A stretch of DNA of 64,000 nt from Lysobacteraceae bacterium (GCA_004143945.1 SEHB01000004.1:218272-282271); one strand, 5' to 3'; positions 17,139 through 25,304 are shown, counted from the first letter of the stretch. Numbers and translations are program-made. The notes: generated by a model from the sequence alone, not told the origin.

Positions 17139-18680
17139 ATGCGTGCAAAGACTGCGCCGATCCGCCTGCTGCTGGTCGAGGACAGCGAACCTGACGCCGA
17201 ACTGGTGCTCGATGAACTCGAACGCGGCCACCTCGAGGTGGTCGCCGAGCGTGTCGACGACGAGGCGGGCTTCACGCGCGCGCTCGGAACCACGCCGCCG
17301 GACCTGATCATCTCCGACCTGAGCATGCCGGGGTTCTCCGGCTACCGTGCGCTCGAGATCGCGCGCGAGCATGCGCCCTCGATCCCGTTCATGTTCGTCT
17401 CGGGCACGATGGGCGAAGACGCCGCGGTAGAGGCGCTGCATGCGGGCGCGACCGACTACGTGCTCAAGCACAATCTCGCGCGACTCGCCGCGGCCGCGCG
17501 CCGCGCGCTCGCGGAAGCGGCGGAGAAGCGCGCGCGCGAGCGCACCGAGCAGGACCTCGTGCGCACGCAACGCTACGAGAGCCTCGCGCTGCTCGCGTCC
17601 GGGCTCAGCCACGACCTGCGCAACATCCTGCAGCCGATCTCGATGGCCGCCGCGATCCTGCACGAGGATCCGCGCGAGGAGGTTCGCCGCGCGGGGCAGC
17701 TCGTGTCCGAATGCGCGCAGCGCGGCCTGGAGATCGTCGCCTCGATGCTGTCGTTCGCGCGCGGCTCGCACGCGGGTGGCGAGCACCTGCAGTTGCGCGG
17801 GCTCGTCGACGGGCTGGCGCGCCTGCTGCGCGGGAGCGTGCCGTCCAACGTCACGCTCAAGGTCGCACCGATCGCGTCCGACATCGAACTCGAGGGCAAC
17901 CACACCGAGCTGCAGCAGGTGCTGCTGAACCTCTGCCTCAATGCGCTGCAGGCGATGCCGGATGGAGGCGAACTGCGCATCGAGACGCGTACGGAAGAGC
18001 TTGCCGACGATTTCTTCGCCCCGGCTGAGGACTGCGTGGCCGGGCGCCACCTCGTCATCGACGTCACCGACACCGGCATCGGCATGCCCGACGAGGTGCG
18101 CGCGCGCCTGTTCGAGCCGTTCTTCACGACCAAGCCGACCGGAACCGGCCTCGGGCTGGTGTCGTGCCGTCGCATCATCGGCAATCATCGCGGTTGCCTT
18201 CGCGTGCGCAGCGCGCCCGGGCAGGGCACCACGTTCAGCGTCTACCTGCCGATGCTGCAGGCACGGGCATCGACGCTCACGCTCGAAGAGATTCCGCCCG
18301 GCCACGGGGAGCGCGTGCTCATCGTGATCGAGCGCGCCGGCAAGCTCGCGCTGCTCGGACGCATCGTCGAGGACCACGGCTATCATCCGGTGCTCGCACA
18401 GGACGGCAGCCTCGCGTTGCAGTCGCTCGACCGCGACGGCCTTCCCGACGTCGTGCTGATGGAGGCGGAGATGTCGCTCATGACCGGCGTGCGTACCTGC
18501 GCGGCATTGCTCGAACGCAATTACGCGGGACCCGTGCTGCTGATCGCGCGCCGCGATGCGGCGCTGCCCGAGGACCTGCCGCCGCTGCCGCGCGTGCGTC
18601 GCATCGACAAGCCGGTCGATCCCGCGCAGTTGCTGTCGACCCTGCACGAAGAACTGCCGGTGCTGGCCGGCAAGGGCTAG
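17139..18680 (+). CDS. receiver-histidine kinase-receiver hybrid with degenerate second receiver
   Basis: This 513-residue soluble protein starts on the base after the previous stop codon. The N-terminal receiver is complete (LLVEDSEPDAE, Asp60 in IISDLSMPGFSG, YVLKHN). Then come a HisKA domain with His158 (ASGLSHDLRNIL) and an HATPase domain (NLCLNALQAM, DTGIGMPDEV, TGLGLVSCRRI). The C-terminal receiver-like domain (about 388-510) has Glu442 where the phosphorylated Asp should be (VVLMEAEMS) and lacks the acidic pair, but keeps the Lys region (RRIDKPVD). No membrane segment or output domain is seen. It is the likely third member of the relay formed with the two preceding genes. Confidence 0.9.
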   Translation: MRAKTAPIRLLLVEDSEPDAELVLDELERGHLEVVAERVDDEAGFTRALGTTPPDLIISDLSMPGFSGYRALEIAREHAPSIPFMFVSGTMGEDAAVEALHAGATDYVLKHNLARLAAAARRALAEAAEKRARERTEQDLVRTQRYESLALLASGLSHDLRNILQPISMAAAILHEDPREEVRRAGQLVSECAQRGLEIVASMLSFARGSHAGGEHLQLRGLVDGLARLLRGSVPSNVTLKVAPIASDIELEGNHTELQQVLLNLCLNALQAMPDGGELRIETRTEELADDFFAPAEDCVAGRHLVIDVTDTGIGMPDEVRARLFEPFFTTKPTGTGLGLVSCRRIIGNHRGCLRVRSAPGQGTTFSVYLPMLQARASTLTLEEIPPGHGERVLIVIERAGKLALLGRIVEDHGYHPVLAQDGSLALQSLDRDGLPDVVLMEAEMSLMTGVRTCAALLERNYAGPVLLIARRDAALPEDLPPLPRVRRIDKPVDPAQLLSTLHEELPVLAGKG

Positions 18681-18758
18681 GGACGCGTTGCGCGCATGCG
18701 TTCAGCCTGCCGCCAGCCACGCTGCGGCAGCCTGAGCCTCTCCAGGTTGGAGCGCGTG

Positions 18759-18941
18759 ATGAGCCTTCCCTTGCCGGTGTTCCGACTCGAGTCCCAGCGC
18801 GACCTGCCGTTCGAACCGCTGTGCGCGCTTTCCGCAACGCCTGCACTCACGCGCGACGAGGTCGCTGGCAGCCTGATCGAACGCTTCCGCCTGTGGCTGG
18901 CGGGTCACGGCACGCCGACGCGCAGCCCCGGGGTGGGCTGA
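18759..18941 (+). CDS. small protein of unknown function
   Basis: A 60-residue frame with start ATG preceded by TTGGAGCG. The sequence (SLPLPVFRLESQRDLPFEPLC, then a helix TRDEVAGSLIERFRLWLAGH) looks amphipathic and protein-like, but I know no family. It ends three bases before the next small gene, which suggests a two-gene unit. An alternative ATG at 18696 exists. Real status is uncertain because of its size. Confidence 0.45.
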   Translation: MSLPLPVFRLESQRDLPFEPLCALSATPALTRDEVAGSLIERFRLWLAGHGTPTRSPGVG

Positions 18942-18944
18942 GGC

Positions 18945-19136
18945 ATGGTGCGGCTCGACAAGCCGATGCGCCGCGAGGTGATGGTCGGCGAGGAGGCCTA
19001 CACGCTGACGATCGATCCGTCCGGCCTCAAGCTCGTGCAGAAGGGGCGGCGCAACGGCCTCGTGCTCGAGTGGCAGGAACTGGTGTCCGGGGACGCCGCG
19101 CTGGCCACCGCGCTGCAGGCTTCGCTCCAGACCTGA
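18945..19136 (+). CDS. small conserved hypothetical protein
   Basis: A 63-residue protein with the pattern YTLTIDPSGLKLVQKGRRNG followed by LEWQELVSGDAALATALQ. It is predicted to be a small beta-hairpin plus helix; similar short proteins with an ID..G..L..KGRR..LEW pattern occur in xanthomonads as far as I recall. It follows the 60-residue gene by three bases and precedes the PycTM-like gene by 75 bp. No function can be assigned. Confidence 0.6.
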   Translation: MVRLDKPMRREVMVGEEAYTLTIDPSGLKLVQKGRRNGLVLEWQELVSGDAALATALQASLQT

Positions 19137-19211
19137 GCCTGCGCGCCGCACGGCGCACTACCGCATCGCGTCCAATTGCTAAGATGCGCGCCCGCACCAT
19201 GCGAGGCGACG

Positions 19212-19760
19212 ATGGACGACACACCTCCCCCGCAGGCCTTCGCGCGCATCCCGGAGCGCAACACCGCCGACAACCTGCTGCGCACCGCGCAGCAGCATCA
19301 TGTCGCGCTGTCGAGCATGGCCGACACCAAGGCGAACATCATCATCACGGTGTCCTCGATCGTGCTGACGCTGTCGATGGGACACCTGTCCGACCCGGAA
19401 CTGCGCGTGTCCGTGCTCGTGCTGTCGGGATTCACGCTCGTCGCGCTGCTGCTCGCGATCCTCGCGGTCTTGCCGAAGTACCGGCCCATGCGGGTCGGAG
19501 ACGCGCCGTTGCCGGAAGGATTCAACCTGCTGTTCTTCGGCCACTTCGCGTCGTTGCCGCGCGAGCGCTTCATGCTCGAGTTCGCACGGGCGCTGACGCC
19601 GGACGGCTCGCCCTACGCGACCTGGGCCAACGACATCCATGCGCTCGGCAGCTACCTGGCGCACCACAAGTACCGCTACCTGCGTTACAGCTACCTGTTC
19701 TTCCTGGCGGGTTTCGTGTTCGCCTGCGTACTGCAGGCATGGCGCCTGCTCGCGGGCTGA
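19212..19760 (+). CDS. PycTM-like membrane protein (Pycsar effector family, DUF5706)
   Basis: A 182-residue protein. A soluble N-terminus leads into HHVALSSMADTKANIIITVS, the hallmark of the family, and TM1 (about 40-56). TM2 lies about 68-90. A cytosolic part with LLFFGHFASLPRERFMLEFA and YLAHHKYRYLRYSYLFFLAG leads into TM3. In Pycsar defence such proteins bind cCMP or cUMP made by a partner cyclase and damage the membrane; relatives also occur without a cyclase. No cyclase is encoded nearby, so a defence role here is unproven. The ATG at 19212 has GAGG six bases upstream. Confidence 0.75.
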   Translation: MDDTPPPQAFARIPERNTADNLLRTAQQHHVALSSMADTKANIIITVSSIVLTLSMGHLSDPELRVSVLVLSGFTLVALLLAILAVLPKYRPMRVGDAPLPEGFNLLFFGHFASLPRERFMLEFARALTPDGSPYATWANDIHALGSYLAHHKYRYLRYSYLFFLAGFVFACVLQAWRLLAG

Positions 19761-19817
19761 ACCCCGCGCGGCGGCCTGCGCCGTTGCATCCCGCCATCCC
19801 ACCCGACGAGGATCCGC

Positions 19818-22800
19818 ATGCTTCCGTCCGCACGCTGGTTGTGCAGCCTCGCGCTGCTGCTCGCTGCCACTGCCGTCGATGCCGCGACAGCGGTTCCCGC
19901 ACCGCTCGAACCGTGGCGCGAGTGGGTCATGCACGAGCAGTCGTTCCGCGACTGTCCGCTGGTCGCGGGGTCGGACGCGACCGAGTCGAACGACTATCTC
20001 TGCTTCTGGCCCGGCGTACTCGAGCTGACCGCCGATGCCGGTGGCGTCGACGTCGTGCAGCAATGGCGCGTCGACGAGGCAGCCGGATCGTGGGTGCCGT
20101 TACCGGGCGACGCGGCGCACTGGCCGCAGCAGGTACGGGTGGACGGCGAGGCCGCGATCGTCGTGGATCGCAACGGCCCGACCGTGCGCATGGCGCCCGG
20201 GCGGCATGAACTGCGCGCGCGGATTCCGTGGAGCGAGCGTCCGCAGTCGCTGCGCGTTGCGCCAGGCGTCGGCCTCGTCTCCCTGCGCATCGACGGTCGC
20301 GTGATCTCGCCGGTGCAGCGCGACGGCGACCGGGTGACGCTCGGGCGCGCGGAGCGCGCGGCTCCCGAAGCCGACAGCCTCCAGTTGCGCGTGCATCGCC
20401 GCCTCGTCGACGACGTTCCCGCGATGCTGACGACGCGCATCCGCATCGCGGCGTCCGGGCAGGCGCGCGAGGAACTGGTCGGCCCGGTGCTGCCGGAGGG
20501 TTTCGCGCCGCTCTCGCTCGCGAGCCAATGGCCGGCGCGCCTCGAAGCCGACGGCCGCCTGCGCGTCCAGGTTTCGCCGGGCGTGGACGAGGTGACGATC
20601 GCCGCGCGCGCGACCGCGCCGCTTTCTGCCGTCACCGCGCGCGTGCCGGCCGAGCCGTGGCCGCAGCAGGAAATCTGGAGCTACGAGGCGACGCCACGAT
20701 TGCGCGTCAGCGTCGCCAGCGGCGGCGTGCAGGTCGATCCGCGCCAGGCCGAGGTTCCGGGCGAAGCCGGCTGGGACGCGTTGCCCGCGTTCGCGCTCGG
20801 GGATGGAGACGCGCTCTCGATCGAGCAGCGCTCGCGCGGGCTCGACCCGTCGGCGCAGAACCGCCTGCACCTGCAACGCGAGATGTGGCTCGACTTCGAC
20901 GGCTCCGGCTGGTTCGCGCGCGACCGCGTCATCGGCGAGATGCTGCAGGGCTGGCGCTTCGATGCGGCACCGCCGTTCGTGCTCGAACGCGCGTCCGCGG
21001 GAGCCGATCCGCTGCTGGTCACGCGCGGCATCGCGGCGTCGACCACGGGCGTCGAGTGGCGCGCGCCGCGCGTCGACCTCGCGGCGGGCCTGCGCGTCGA
21101 GGAAGCGGGCGCCACGCTGCCGGTCGGCGGATGGCTCGCCGCGTTCGACCAGGTCTCGACCACCGTGCATCTTCCGGACGGCTATCGCCTGCTCGCGGCG
21201 CCCGGCGCCGATCTCGCGCAGGGCAGCTGGATCGCGGCGTGGGACCTTTACGACGTGTTCCTCGGTGCGTTGCTCGTGCTGCTCGCCGCGCGCCTGCTCG
21301 GATGGCCAGGCGCACTGGCCGCGTTCGCATGGTTGCTGCTCGGCTACCAGGAAGCCGGCGCGCCGCGCTGGACGCTGCTCGCGGCGGTCGCGCTCGCGCT
21401 CGTCCTGCGCGCGTTGCCGCAGGGTCGCCTCGCGCTCGGCATCGAATGGACGCGCCGCGTCGCGCTCGCGCTGCTGGTGCTGGCCAGCCTGCCGTTCGCC
21501 GCGACGCAATTGCGCAACGCGTTGCACCCGCAACTCGAGAACGAAGCGGGGGTGTTCGCGACTGACGCGGGCAAGTTCGGTGCGCGCAACATCCCGGCGC
21601 CCGACGACGTCGCGAGCGAGGAACGGATGGCCGCGCAGGACGCGATGCCGGCGCCCGCTGCGGCGCCGCCCCCACCGCCGGAGGCCCAGGGTCTCGAGAC
21701 GATCACGGTCAGCGGCTCGAGCATCAACCGCGTCGCGATGAAAAAGATGGAGCGCTACAGCCAGTCGACGGTGACGCAGACCGGTGCCGGCGAGCCCGAC
21801 TGGCGACGCGGCAGCAGCTACCGGCTGGCCTGGAGCGGCCCGGTGCTGCCCGAGCAGCAGGTACGCATGCTGATCGCGCCGTCGTGGCTCGTGCGCGTGC
21901 TGCGCGTCGCGATGGTCGGGCTGCTCGCGTGGCTGCTGCTGCGCCTGCTGCGTCCCGGCTTGCGCCTGCCGCGAATCCCGCGCGCGCCGCCGCTCGTGCT
22001 GATCGGCCTGTCCGTATTCGCGGCGACCGCGGCAGCGCCACGCGCGCACGCCGAAGCATTTCCGCCGCAGGAACTGCTCGACCAACTGCGCGAGCGCCTC
22101 GTCGAGGCGCCCGAATGCGCGCCGGCCTGCGCCACCATCGCGCGCGCCGAGGTCGGCGCGCACGCCGAAGACATCGTGATCGTGCTCGAGGTGCATGCGT
22201 CCGAGCGTGTCGCGGTGCCGTTGCCGAACGACCCCAACGCACTCGCGCTGCGCGAGGTGATCGTGAACGGGACGAGGGCGGATGCGATCGCGCGTGTCGA
22301 GGATGCGTTCTGGATCGCATTGCCACGCGGCGTGCATCGTGTCGAACTCGCGTTCGCGCCGCTTGCGGACCAGGTCGCGCTCGCGTTCCGCCTGCCTGCA
22401 CGACGCGTCGAGTTCGACGGCGCCGGCTGGGCCGCGGGCGGACTCGACGACGGCCGCCTGCTGACCGAGACGCTCGCGTTGACGCGCGCGCGCGCAGACG
22501 GCGACGTGCGCAGCACCGGTGCGCAGCAGTTCGCGCCCTACGTACGCGTCGAGCGCATGCTGCAACTCGGCCTCGAATGGTCGGCCGGCACCACGGTCAC
22601 GCGCCTCGCGCCGGCCGAGGGCGGCATCAGCCTGAAGCTGCCGGTGCTCGCCGGCGAGCACGTGACGACGCCTGGCCTGCGCGTGGAGGCGGGCCAGGTC
22701 ACGGTCGCGCTCGCCGATCGCGAGGACCGTGTGCAATGGGAAGGCAAGCTCGACAAGGGCGAGCGCCTCGTGCTGGTCGCGCCGCCGCTCGCGGGGCACG

Positions 22801-23921
22801 CCGAGGTCTGGCGCATCGAGGTGAGCCCGACCTGGCACGTCGAATTCTCCGGCGTGCCGGTGGTCGCGATGCACGCTGGCGAGTCCGACGGCGAGATGCG
22901 GCGCTTCGAATTCCATCCGCTGCCGGGCGAACAGCTGGAATTGAAGGTGACGCGACCGGAAGCCGCGCAGGGCGCGACGCGCGCGATCGACCAGGTGCAA
23001 CTTTCGCGCAGCGTCGGCCGGCGCTCGAGCGAATCCACGCTGCGCCTCGACCTGCGCGCGAGCCAGGGCGGCGAGCATGCGCTCGCGTTGCCCGCGGGCG
23101 CGGAACTGCTGGCGAGCAGCCGCGACGGCGCGCCGTTGAACCTGCGGCTCGAGGATGGTCGCCTCAGTTTGCCGCTGGTGCCCGGCACGAACCGCTTCGA
23201 GTTGCGCTGGCGCGAACCGTTCGCGGGCGCATTCGACGTGCGCACGCCGGCGCTCGATCTCGGCTTGCCCGCGGCGAACATCGACCTCGGCATCGACCTC
23301 CCCGCGGATCGCTGGCTGCTCGCGACGCGTGGCCCGGTCGCGGGCCCCGCGGTGCTGTACTGGAGCGAACTCGCGCTGCTCGCGTTGCTCGCGTTCGCGC
23401 TCGGGCGCCTGCCCCGTTCGCCGCTGAAGACCTGGCAATGGTTGCTGCTCGGCGTCGGTTTCGCCGCGTTCTCGTGGGTTGCGCTGCTGCTCGTGGTCGC
23501 GTGGCTGTTCGCGCTCGACTGGCGCGCGCGCATGCCGTTGCGCCAGCCGGCATGGTTCAACCTCGTGCAGGTCGCGCTCGGAATCCTCACGCTCGTCGCG
23601 CTGCTGTGCCTGCTCGCGGCAGTCCGGCAGGGCCTGCTCGGCCAGCCCGACATGGCGGTGGCCGGCAACGGCTCGAGCCAGCATGCACTGCGCTGGTTTG
23701 CCGATCGCAGCCCGGGCGCACTCCCGGTCGCGAGTGCGTGGAGCCTTCCGCTGTGGGTGCACAAGCTCGCGATGCTCGCATGGGCGCTCTGGCTCGCGAG
23801 CGCGCTGGTCGGCTGGTTGCGCCGTGGCTTCGCGGCCTGGGGCGACGGCGGTTACTGGCGCAGCGTGGGCAAGCCACGCGTCGACCTGCCGGCGGTCGAG
23901 CCACCCGAGGTCGCGCCCTGA
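19818..23921 (+). CDS. giant multi-domain membrane protein of unknown function (1367 aa)
   Basis: I do not recognise a named family. A signal peptide (residues 1-22) is followed by about 450 residues of beta-rich extracytoplasmic sequence and a cluster of membrane helices (about 475-570). A proline-rich linker comes next, with LETITVSGSSINRV at about 626, like a TonB box and plug start. More helices follow (about 690-740), then a second beta-rich region of about 420 residues and a C-terminal helix cluster (about 1180-1340). It lies 57 bp after the PycTM-like gene and its TGA overlaps a possible start of prmC. It may be an inner-membrane protein with two large periplasmic modules; the role is unknown. 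Confidence 0.85.
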   Translation: MLPSARWLCSLALLLAATAVDAATAVPAPLEPWREWVMHEQSFRDCPLVAGSDATESNDYLCFWPGVLELTADAGGVDVVQQWRVDEAAGSWVPLPGDAAHWPQQVRVDGEAAIVVDRNGPTVRMAPGRHELRARIPWSERPQSLRVAPGVGLVSLRIDGRVISPVQRDGDRVTLGRAERAAPEADSLQLRVHRRLVDDVPAMLTTRIRIAASGQAREELVGPVLPEGFAPLSLASQWPARLEADGRLRVQVSPGVDEVTIAARATAPLSAVTARVPAEPWPQQEIWSYEATPRLRVSVASGGVQVDPRQAEVPGEAGWDALPAFALGDGDALSIEQRSRGLDPSAQNRLHLQREMWLDFDGSGWFARDRVIGEMLQGWRFDAAPPFVLERASAGADPLLVTRGIAASTTGVEWRAPRVDLAAGLRVEEAGATLPVGGWLAAFDQVSTTVHLPDGYRLLAAPGADLAQGSWIAAWDLYDVFLGALLVLLAARLLGWPGALAAFAWLLLGYQEAGAPRWTLLAAVALALVLRALPQGRLALGIEWTRRVALALLVLASLPFAATQLRNALHPQLENEAGVFATDAGKFGARNIPAPDDVASEERMAAQDAMPAPAAAPPPPPEAQGLETITVSGSSINRVAMKKMERYSQSTVTQTGAGEPDWRRGSSYRLAWSGPVLPEQQVRMLIAPSWLVRVLRVAMVGLLAWLLLRLLRPGLRLPRIPRAPPLVLIGLSVFAATAAAPRAHAEAFPPQELLDQLRERLVEAPECAPACATIARAEVGAHAEDIVIVLEVHASERVAVPLPNDPNALALREVIVNGTRADAIARVEDAFWIALPRGVHRVELAFAPLADQVALAFRLPARRVEFDGAGWAAGGLDDGRLLTETLALTRARADGDVRSTGAQQFAPYVRVERMLQLGLEWSAGTTVTRLAPAEGGISLKLPVLAGEHVTTPGLRVEAGQVTVALADREDRVQWEGKLDKGERLVLVAPPLAGHAEVWRIEVSPTWHVEFSGVPVVAMHAGESDGEMRRFEFHPLPGEQLELKVTRPEAAQGATRAIDQVQLSRSVGRRSSESTLRLDLRASQGGEHALALPAGAELLASSRDGAPLNLRLEDGRLSLPLVPGTNRFELRWREPFAGAFDVRTPALDLGLPAANIDLGIDLPADRWLLATRGPVAGPAVLYWSELALLALLAFALGRLPRSPLKTWQWLLLGVGFAAFSWVALLLVVAWLFALDWRARMPLRQPAWFNLVQVALGILTLVALLCLLAAVRQGLLGQPDMAVAGNGSSQHALRWFADRSPGALPVASAWSLPLWVHKLAMLAWALWLASALVGWLRRGFAAWGDGGYWRSVGKPRVDLPAVEPPEVAP

Positions 23922-23926
23922 ACGAC

Positions 23927-24760
23927 GTGCGCGCCCTGCTCGCCGACGCCAGCGCGCGCCTTCCGGGCGAGGAGGCGCGCGCGGAGGCCGAGCGCCTGCT
24001 CGCGCACGTGCTCGCGCGTCCGCGGGCATGGCTGTATGCCTGGCCCGAGCACCTGCCGACGCCCGAGCAGTGCGCGGCGTTCGAGCGTGCGATTTCCGAA
24101 CGCCAACGCGGGGTGCCGGTCGCGTACCTGCTCGGGCATCGCGCGTTCTGGACCTTCGACCTCGCGGTCACGCCCGCGGTATTGATCCCGCGCCCCGAAA
24201 CCGAACGGCTGGTCGAGCTCGCGCTCGCGCGCCTGCCGCGCGAACAGGCGCTCGCGGTCGCCGACCTCGGCACCGGGTCGGGTGCAGTCGCGCTCGCGAT
24301 CGCGAGCGAACGACAGCACGCGCGCGTACTCGCGACCGACATCTCGCCTGACGCGCTCGCGGTCGCGCGTTCGAACGCGGCGCGACTCGGCATCGCGAAC
24401 ATCGCGTTCGCCGAAGGCGACTGGTGCGCCGCGCTCGGCGACGCGCACTTCGACCTCATCGCATCGAACCCGCCCTACATCGAGGGGCGCGACCCGCATC
24501 TCGGCGAGGGCGACCTGCGCCACGAACCCGCGCATGCACTCTCGTCCGGCGCCGACGGACTCGATGCGATCCGCACGATCATCGACGCCGCGCCGCGCCA
24601 CCTGCTGCCGGGCGGATCACTGCTGCTCGAGCACGGCCGCGACCAGGCCGAGCGCGTGCGCGACCTGCTCGCGGCGCGCGGATTCGTCGACGTCGAGAGT
24701 GCGCGCGATCTCGCAGGGCACGAGCGCGTGAGCCAGGGCCGGCTGCCGCCCGCACGCTGA
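23927..24760 (+). CDS. prmC: peptide chain release factor N(5)-glutamine methyltransferase
   Basis: Methylates the GGQ glutamine of release factors RF1 and RF2. A short helical N-terminal domain with YLLGHRAFW and PAVLIPRPETE leads to the SAM-binding VADLGTGSGAVALAIA, DISPDALAVA and the catalytic SNPPYI. Length (277 residues) is normal. GTG at 23927 is the first standard start. A CTG at 23918 overlaps the upstream TGA and has GAGG seven bases before it; it would give the more usual N-terminus NDVRALLADA and may be the true start. Confidence 0.93.
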   Translation: MRALLADASARLPGEEARAEAERLLAHVLARPRAWLYAWPEHLPTPEQCAAFERAISERQRGVPVAYLLGHRAFWTFDLAVTPAVLIPRPETERLVELALARLPREQALAVADLGTGSGAVALAIASERQHARVLATDISPDALAVARSNAARLGIANIAFAEGDWCAALGDAHFDLIASNPPYIEGRDPHLGEGDLRHEPAHALSSGADGLDAIRTIIDAAPRHLLPGGSLLLEHGRDQAERVRDLLAARGFVDVESARDLAGHERVSQGRLPPAR

Positions 24761-24904
24761 GCCGATCCGTCGCCACCCGGCGCATGCAGGGCAGGGCGTC
24801 CCCGGAATCGCCAACTGGTTCGCACTCGCGACGTGCGCCGTGCACGGTCCGGTGCGCCAGCCGCGGCACGGAAACCCGCGCGGGAGCCAGGCACAATTCT
24901 TTTC

Positions 24905-25108
24905 ACGCTGGAGGGCGATGGACGCCAACCAGCGGGATCCACTGCCCCTGCAATGCGTCGCGCGTGAGCGCCACGCGCCGGATCTTCCCAATCGGGTCCG
25001 GCACATCGCCGCGAGGAGCGCGGCCGAGGAGCGACCAGGACGGTCGACCACGGATGGCCCTGTCGAAAACCCCTTCTGGCCCCTGCGCATGCGCCGGGGC
25101 TTTTTTTT
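24905..25108 (+). ncRNA. candidate small RNA with GGA-loop hairpins (RsmA/CsrA sponge-like)
   Basis: Between prmC and dxs lies about 200 bp ending in a strong terminator and holding eight GGA triplets, about twice the number expected by chance. Several sit in hairpin loops: GGCG-ATGGA-CGCC (24914-24926), GCCGCG-AGGAG-CGCGGC (25008-25024), CGACC-AGGAC-GGTCG (25032-25046) and a weak CCA-CGGA-TGG (25048-25057). GGA in a short loop is what CsrA/RsmA binds, and several such hairpins plus a terminator is the design of CsrB/RsmY/RsmZ. CACAAT at 24892-24897 may be the -10 element; no good -35 is seen, so the 5' end is approximate. It could instead be the 3' end of the prmC message. Confidence 0.4.
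25079..25108 (+). terminator. strong Rho-independent terminator
   Basis: GCCCC at 25079-25083 pairs with GGGGC at 25096-25100; inside it GCGC pairs with GCGC around an AT turn (one T/C mismatch). Eight T follow directly (25101-25108). It is 319 bp downstream of prmC with no gene between, which supports an RNA gene or a long 3' leader ending here. Confidence 0.9.
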
Positions 25109-25149
25109 GGATCGCGCAGCCGCGATCGGTACTTCGATCGCGATCGATC

Positions 25150-25266
25150 GCGCGAAGAGCTCGGGGCTGAAGCCCCTCCCACGACAGCAGAATCGAAGCG
25201 GGCAGCTGGCTTCTCGTGGGAGGGACTTCAGTCCCGATGGATCGCGAAGAGTTCGGGGCTGATGCG
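25150..25266. repeat. REP-like inverted pair (family 3)
   Basis: The 33-bp unit at 25150-25182 (starts GCGCGAAGAGCTCGGGGC, ends AAGCCCCTCCCAC) is identical to 41664-41696. A diverged copy in reverse orientation lies at 25214-25237 (TCGTGGGAGGGACTTCAGTC), followed by another start of the unit at 25244-25266 in forward orientation. This forms a typical bacterial interspersed mosaic of extragenic palindromes 39 bp past the dxs stop codon (dxs is on the minus strand). Confidence 0.85.
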
Positions 25267-25304
25267 TACCCCGCAGCGCTCGCGTGTCCCCGTTGTGTGT
25301 CCGA

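Noticed and set aside
14448..18647. A 1399-codon open frame on the minus strand across the kinase genes
   Set aside because: It is antisense to three clear signalling genes, is full of Arg/His/Asp-rich nonsense sequence and matches no family; it is a by-product of high GC codon bias.
19212..19760. A complete Pycsar defence system
   Set aside because: The effector-like gene is present, but no nucleotidyl cyclase is encoded in the neighbouring genes, so a full system cannot be claimed.
21690..21740. A TonB-dependent receptor gene
   Set aside because: Only a short TonB-box-like motif is present; there is no plug or 22-strand barrel, and the surrounding protein has inner-membrane helices.
20100..24029. 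A 1309-codon minus-strand open frame
   Set aside because: It is antisense to the giant membrane protein gene; the plus frame has a signal peptide and membrane helices while this one is unstructured and Arg/Glu-rich.
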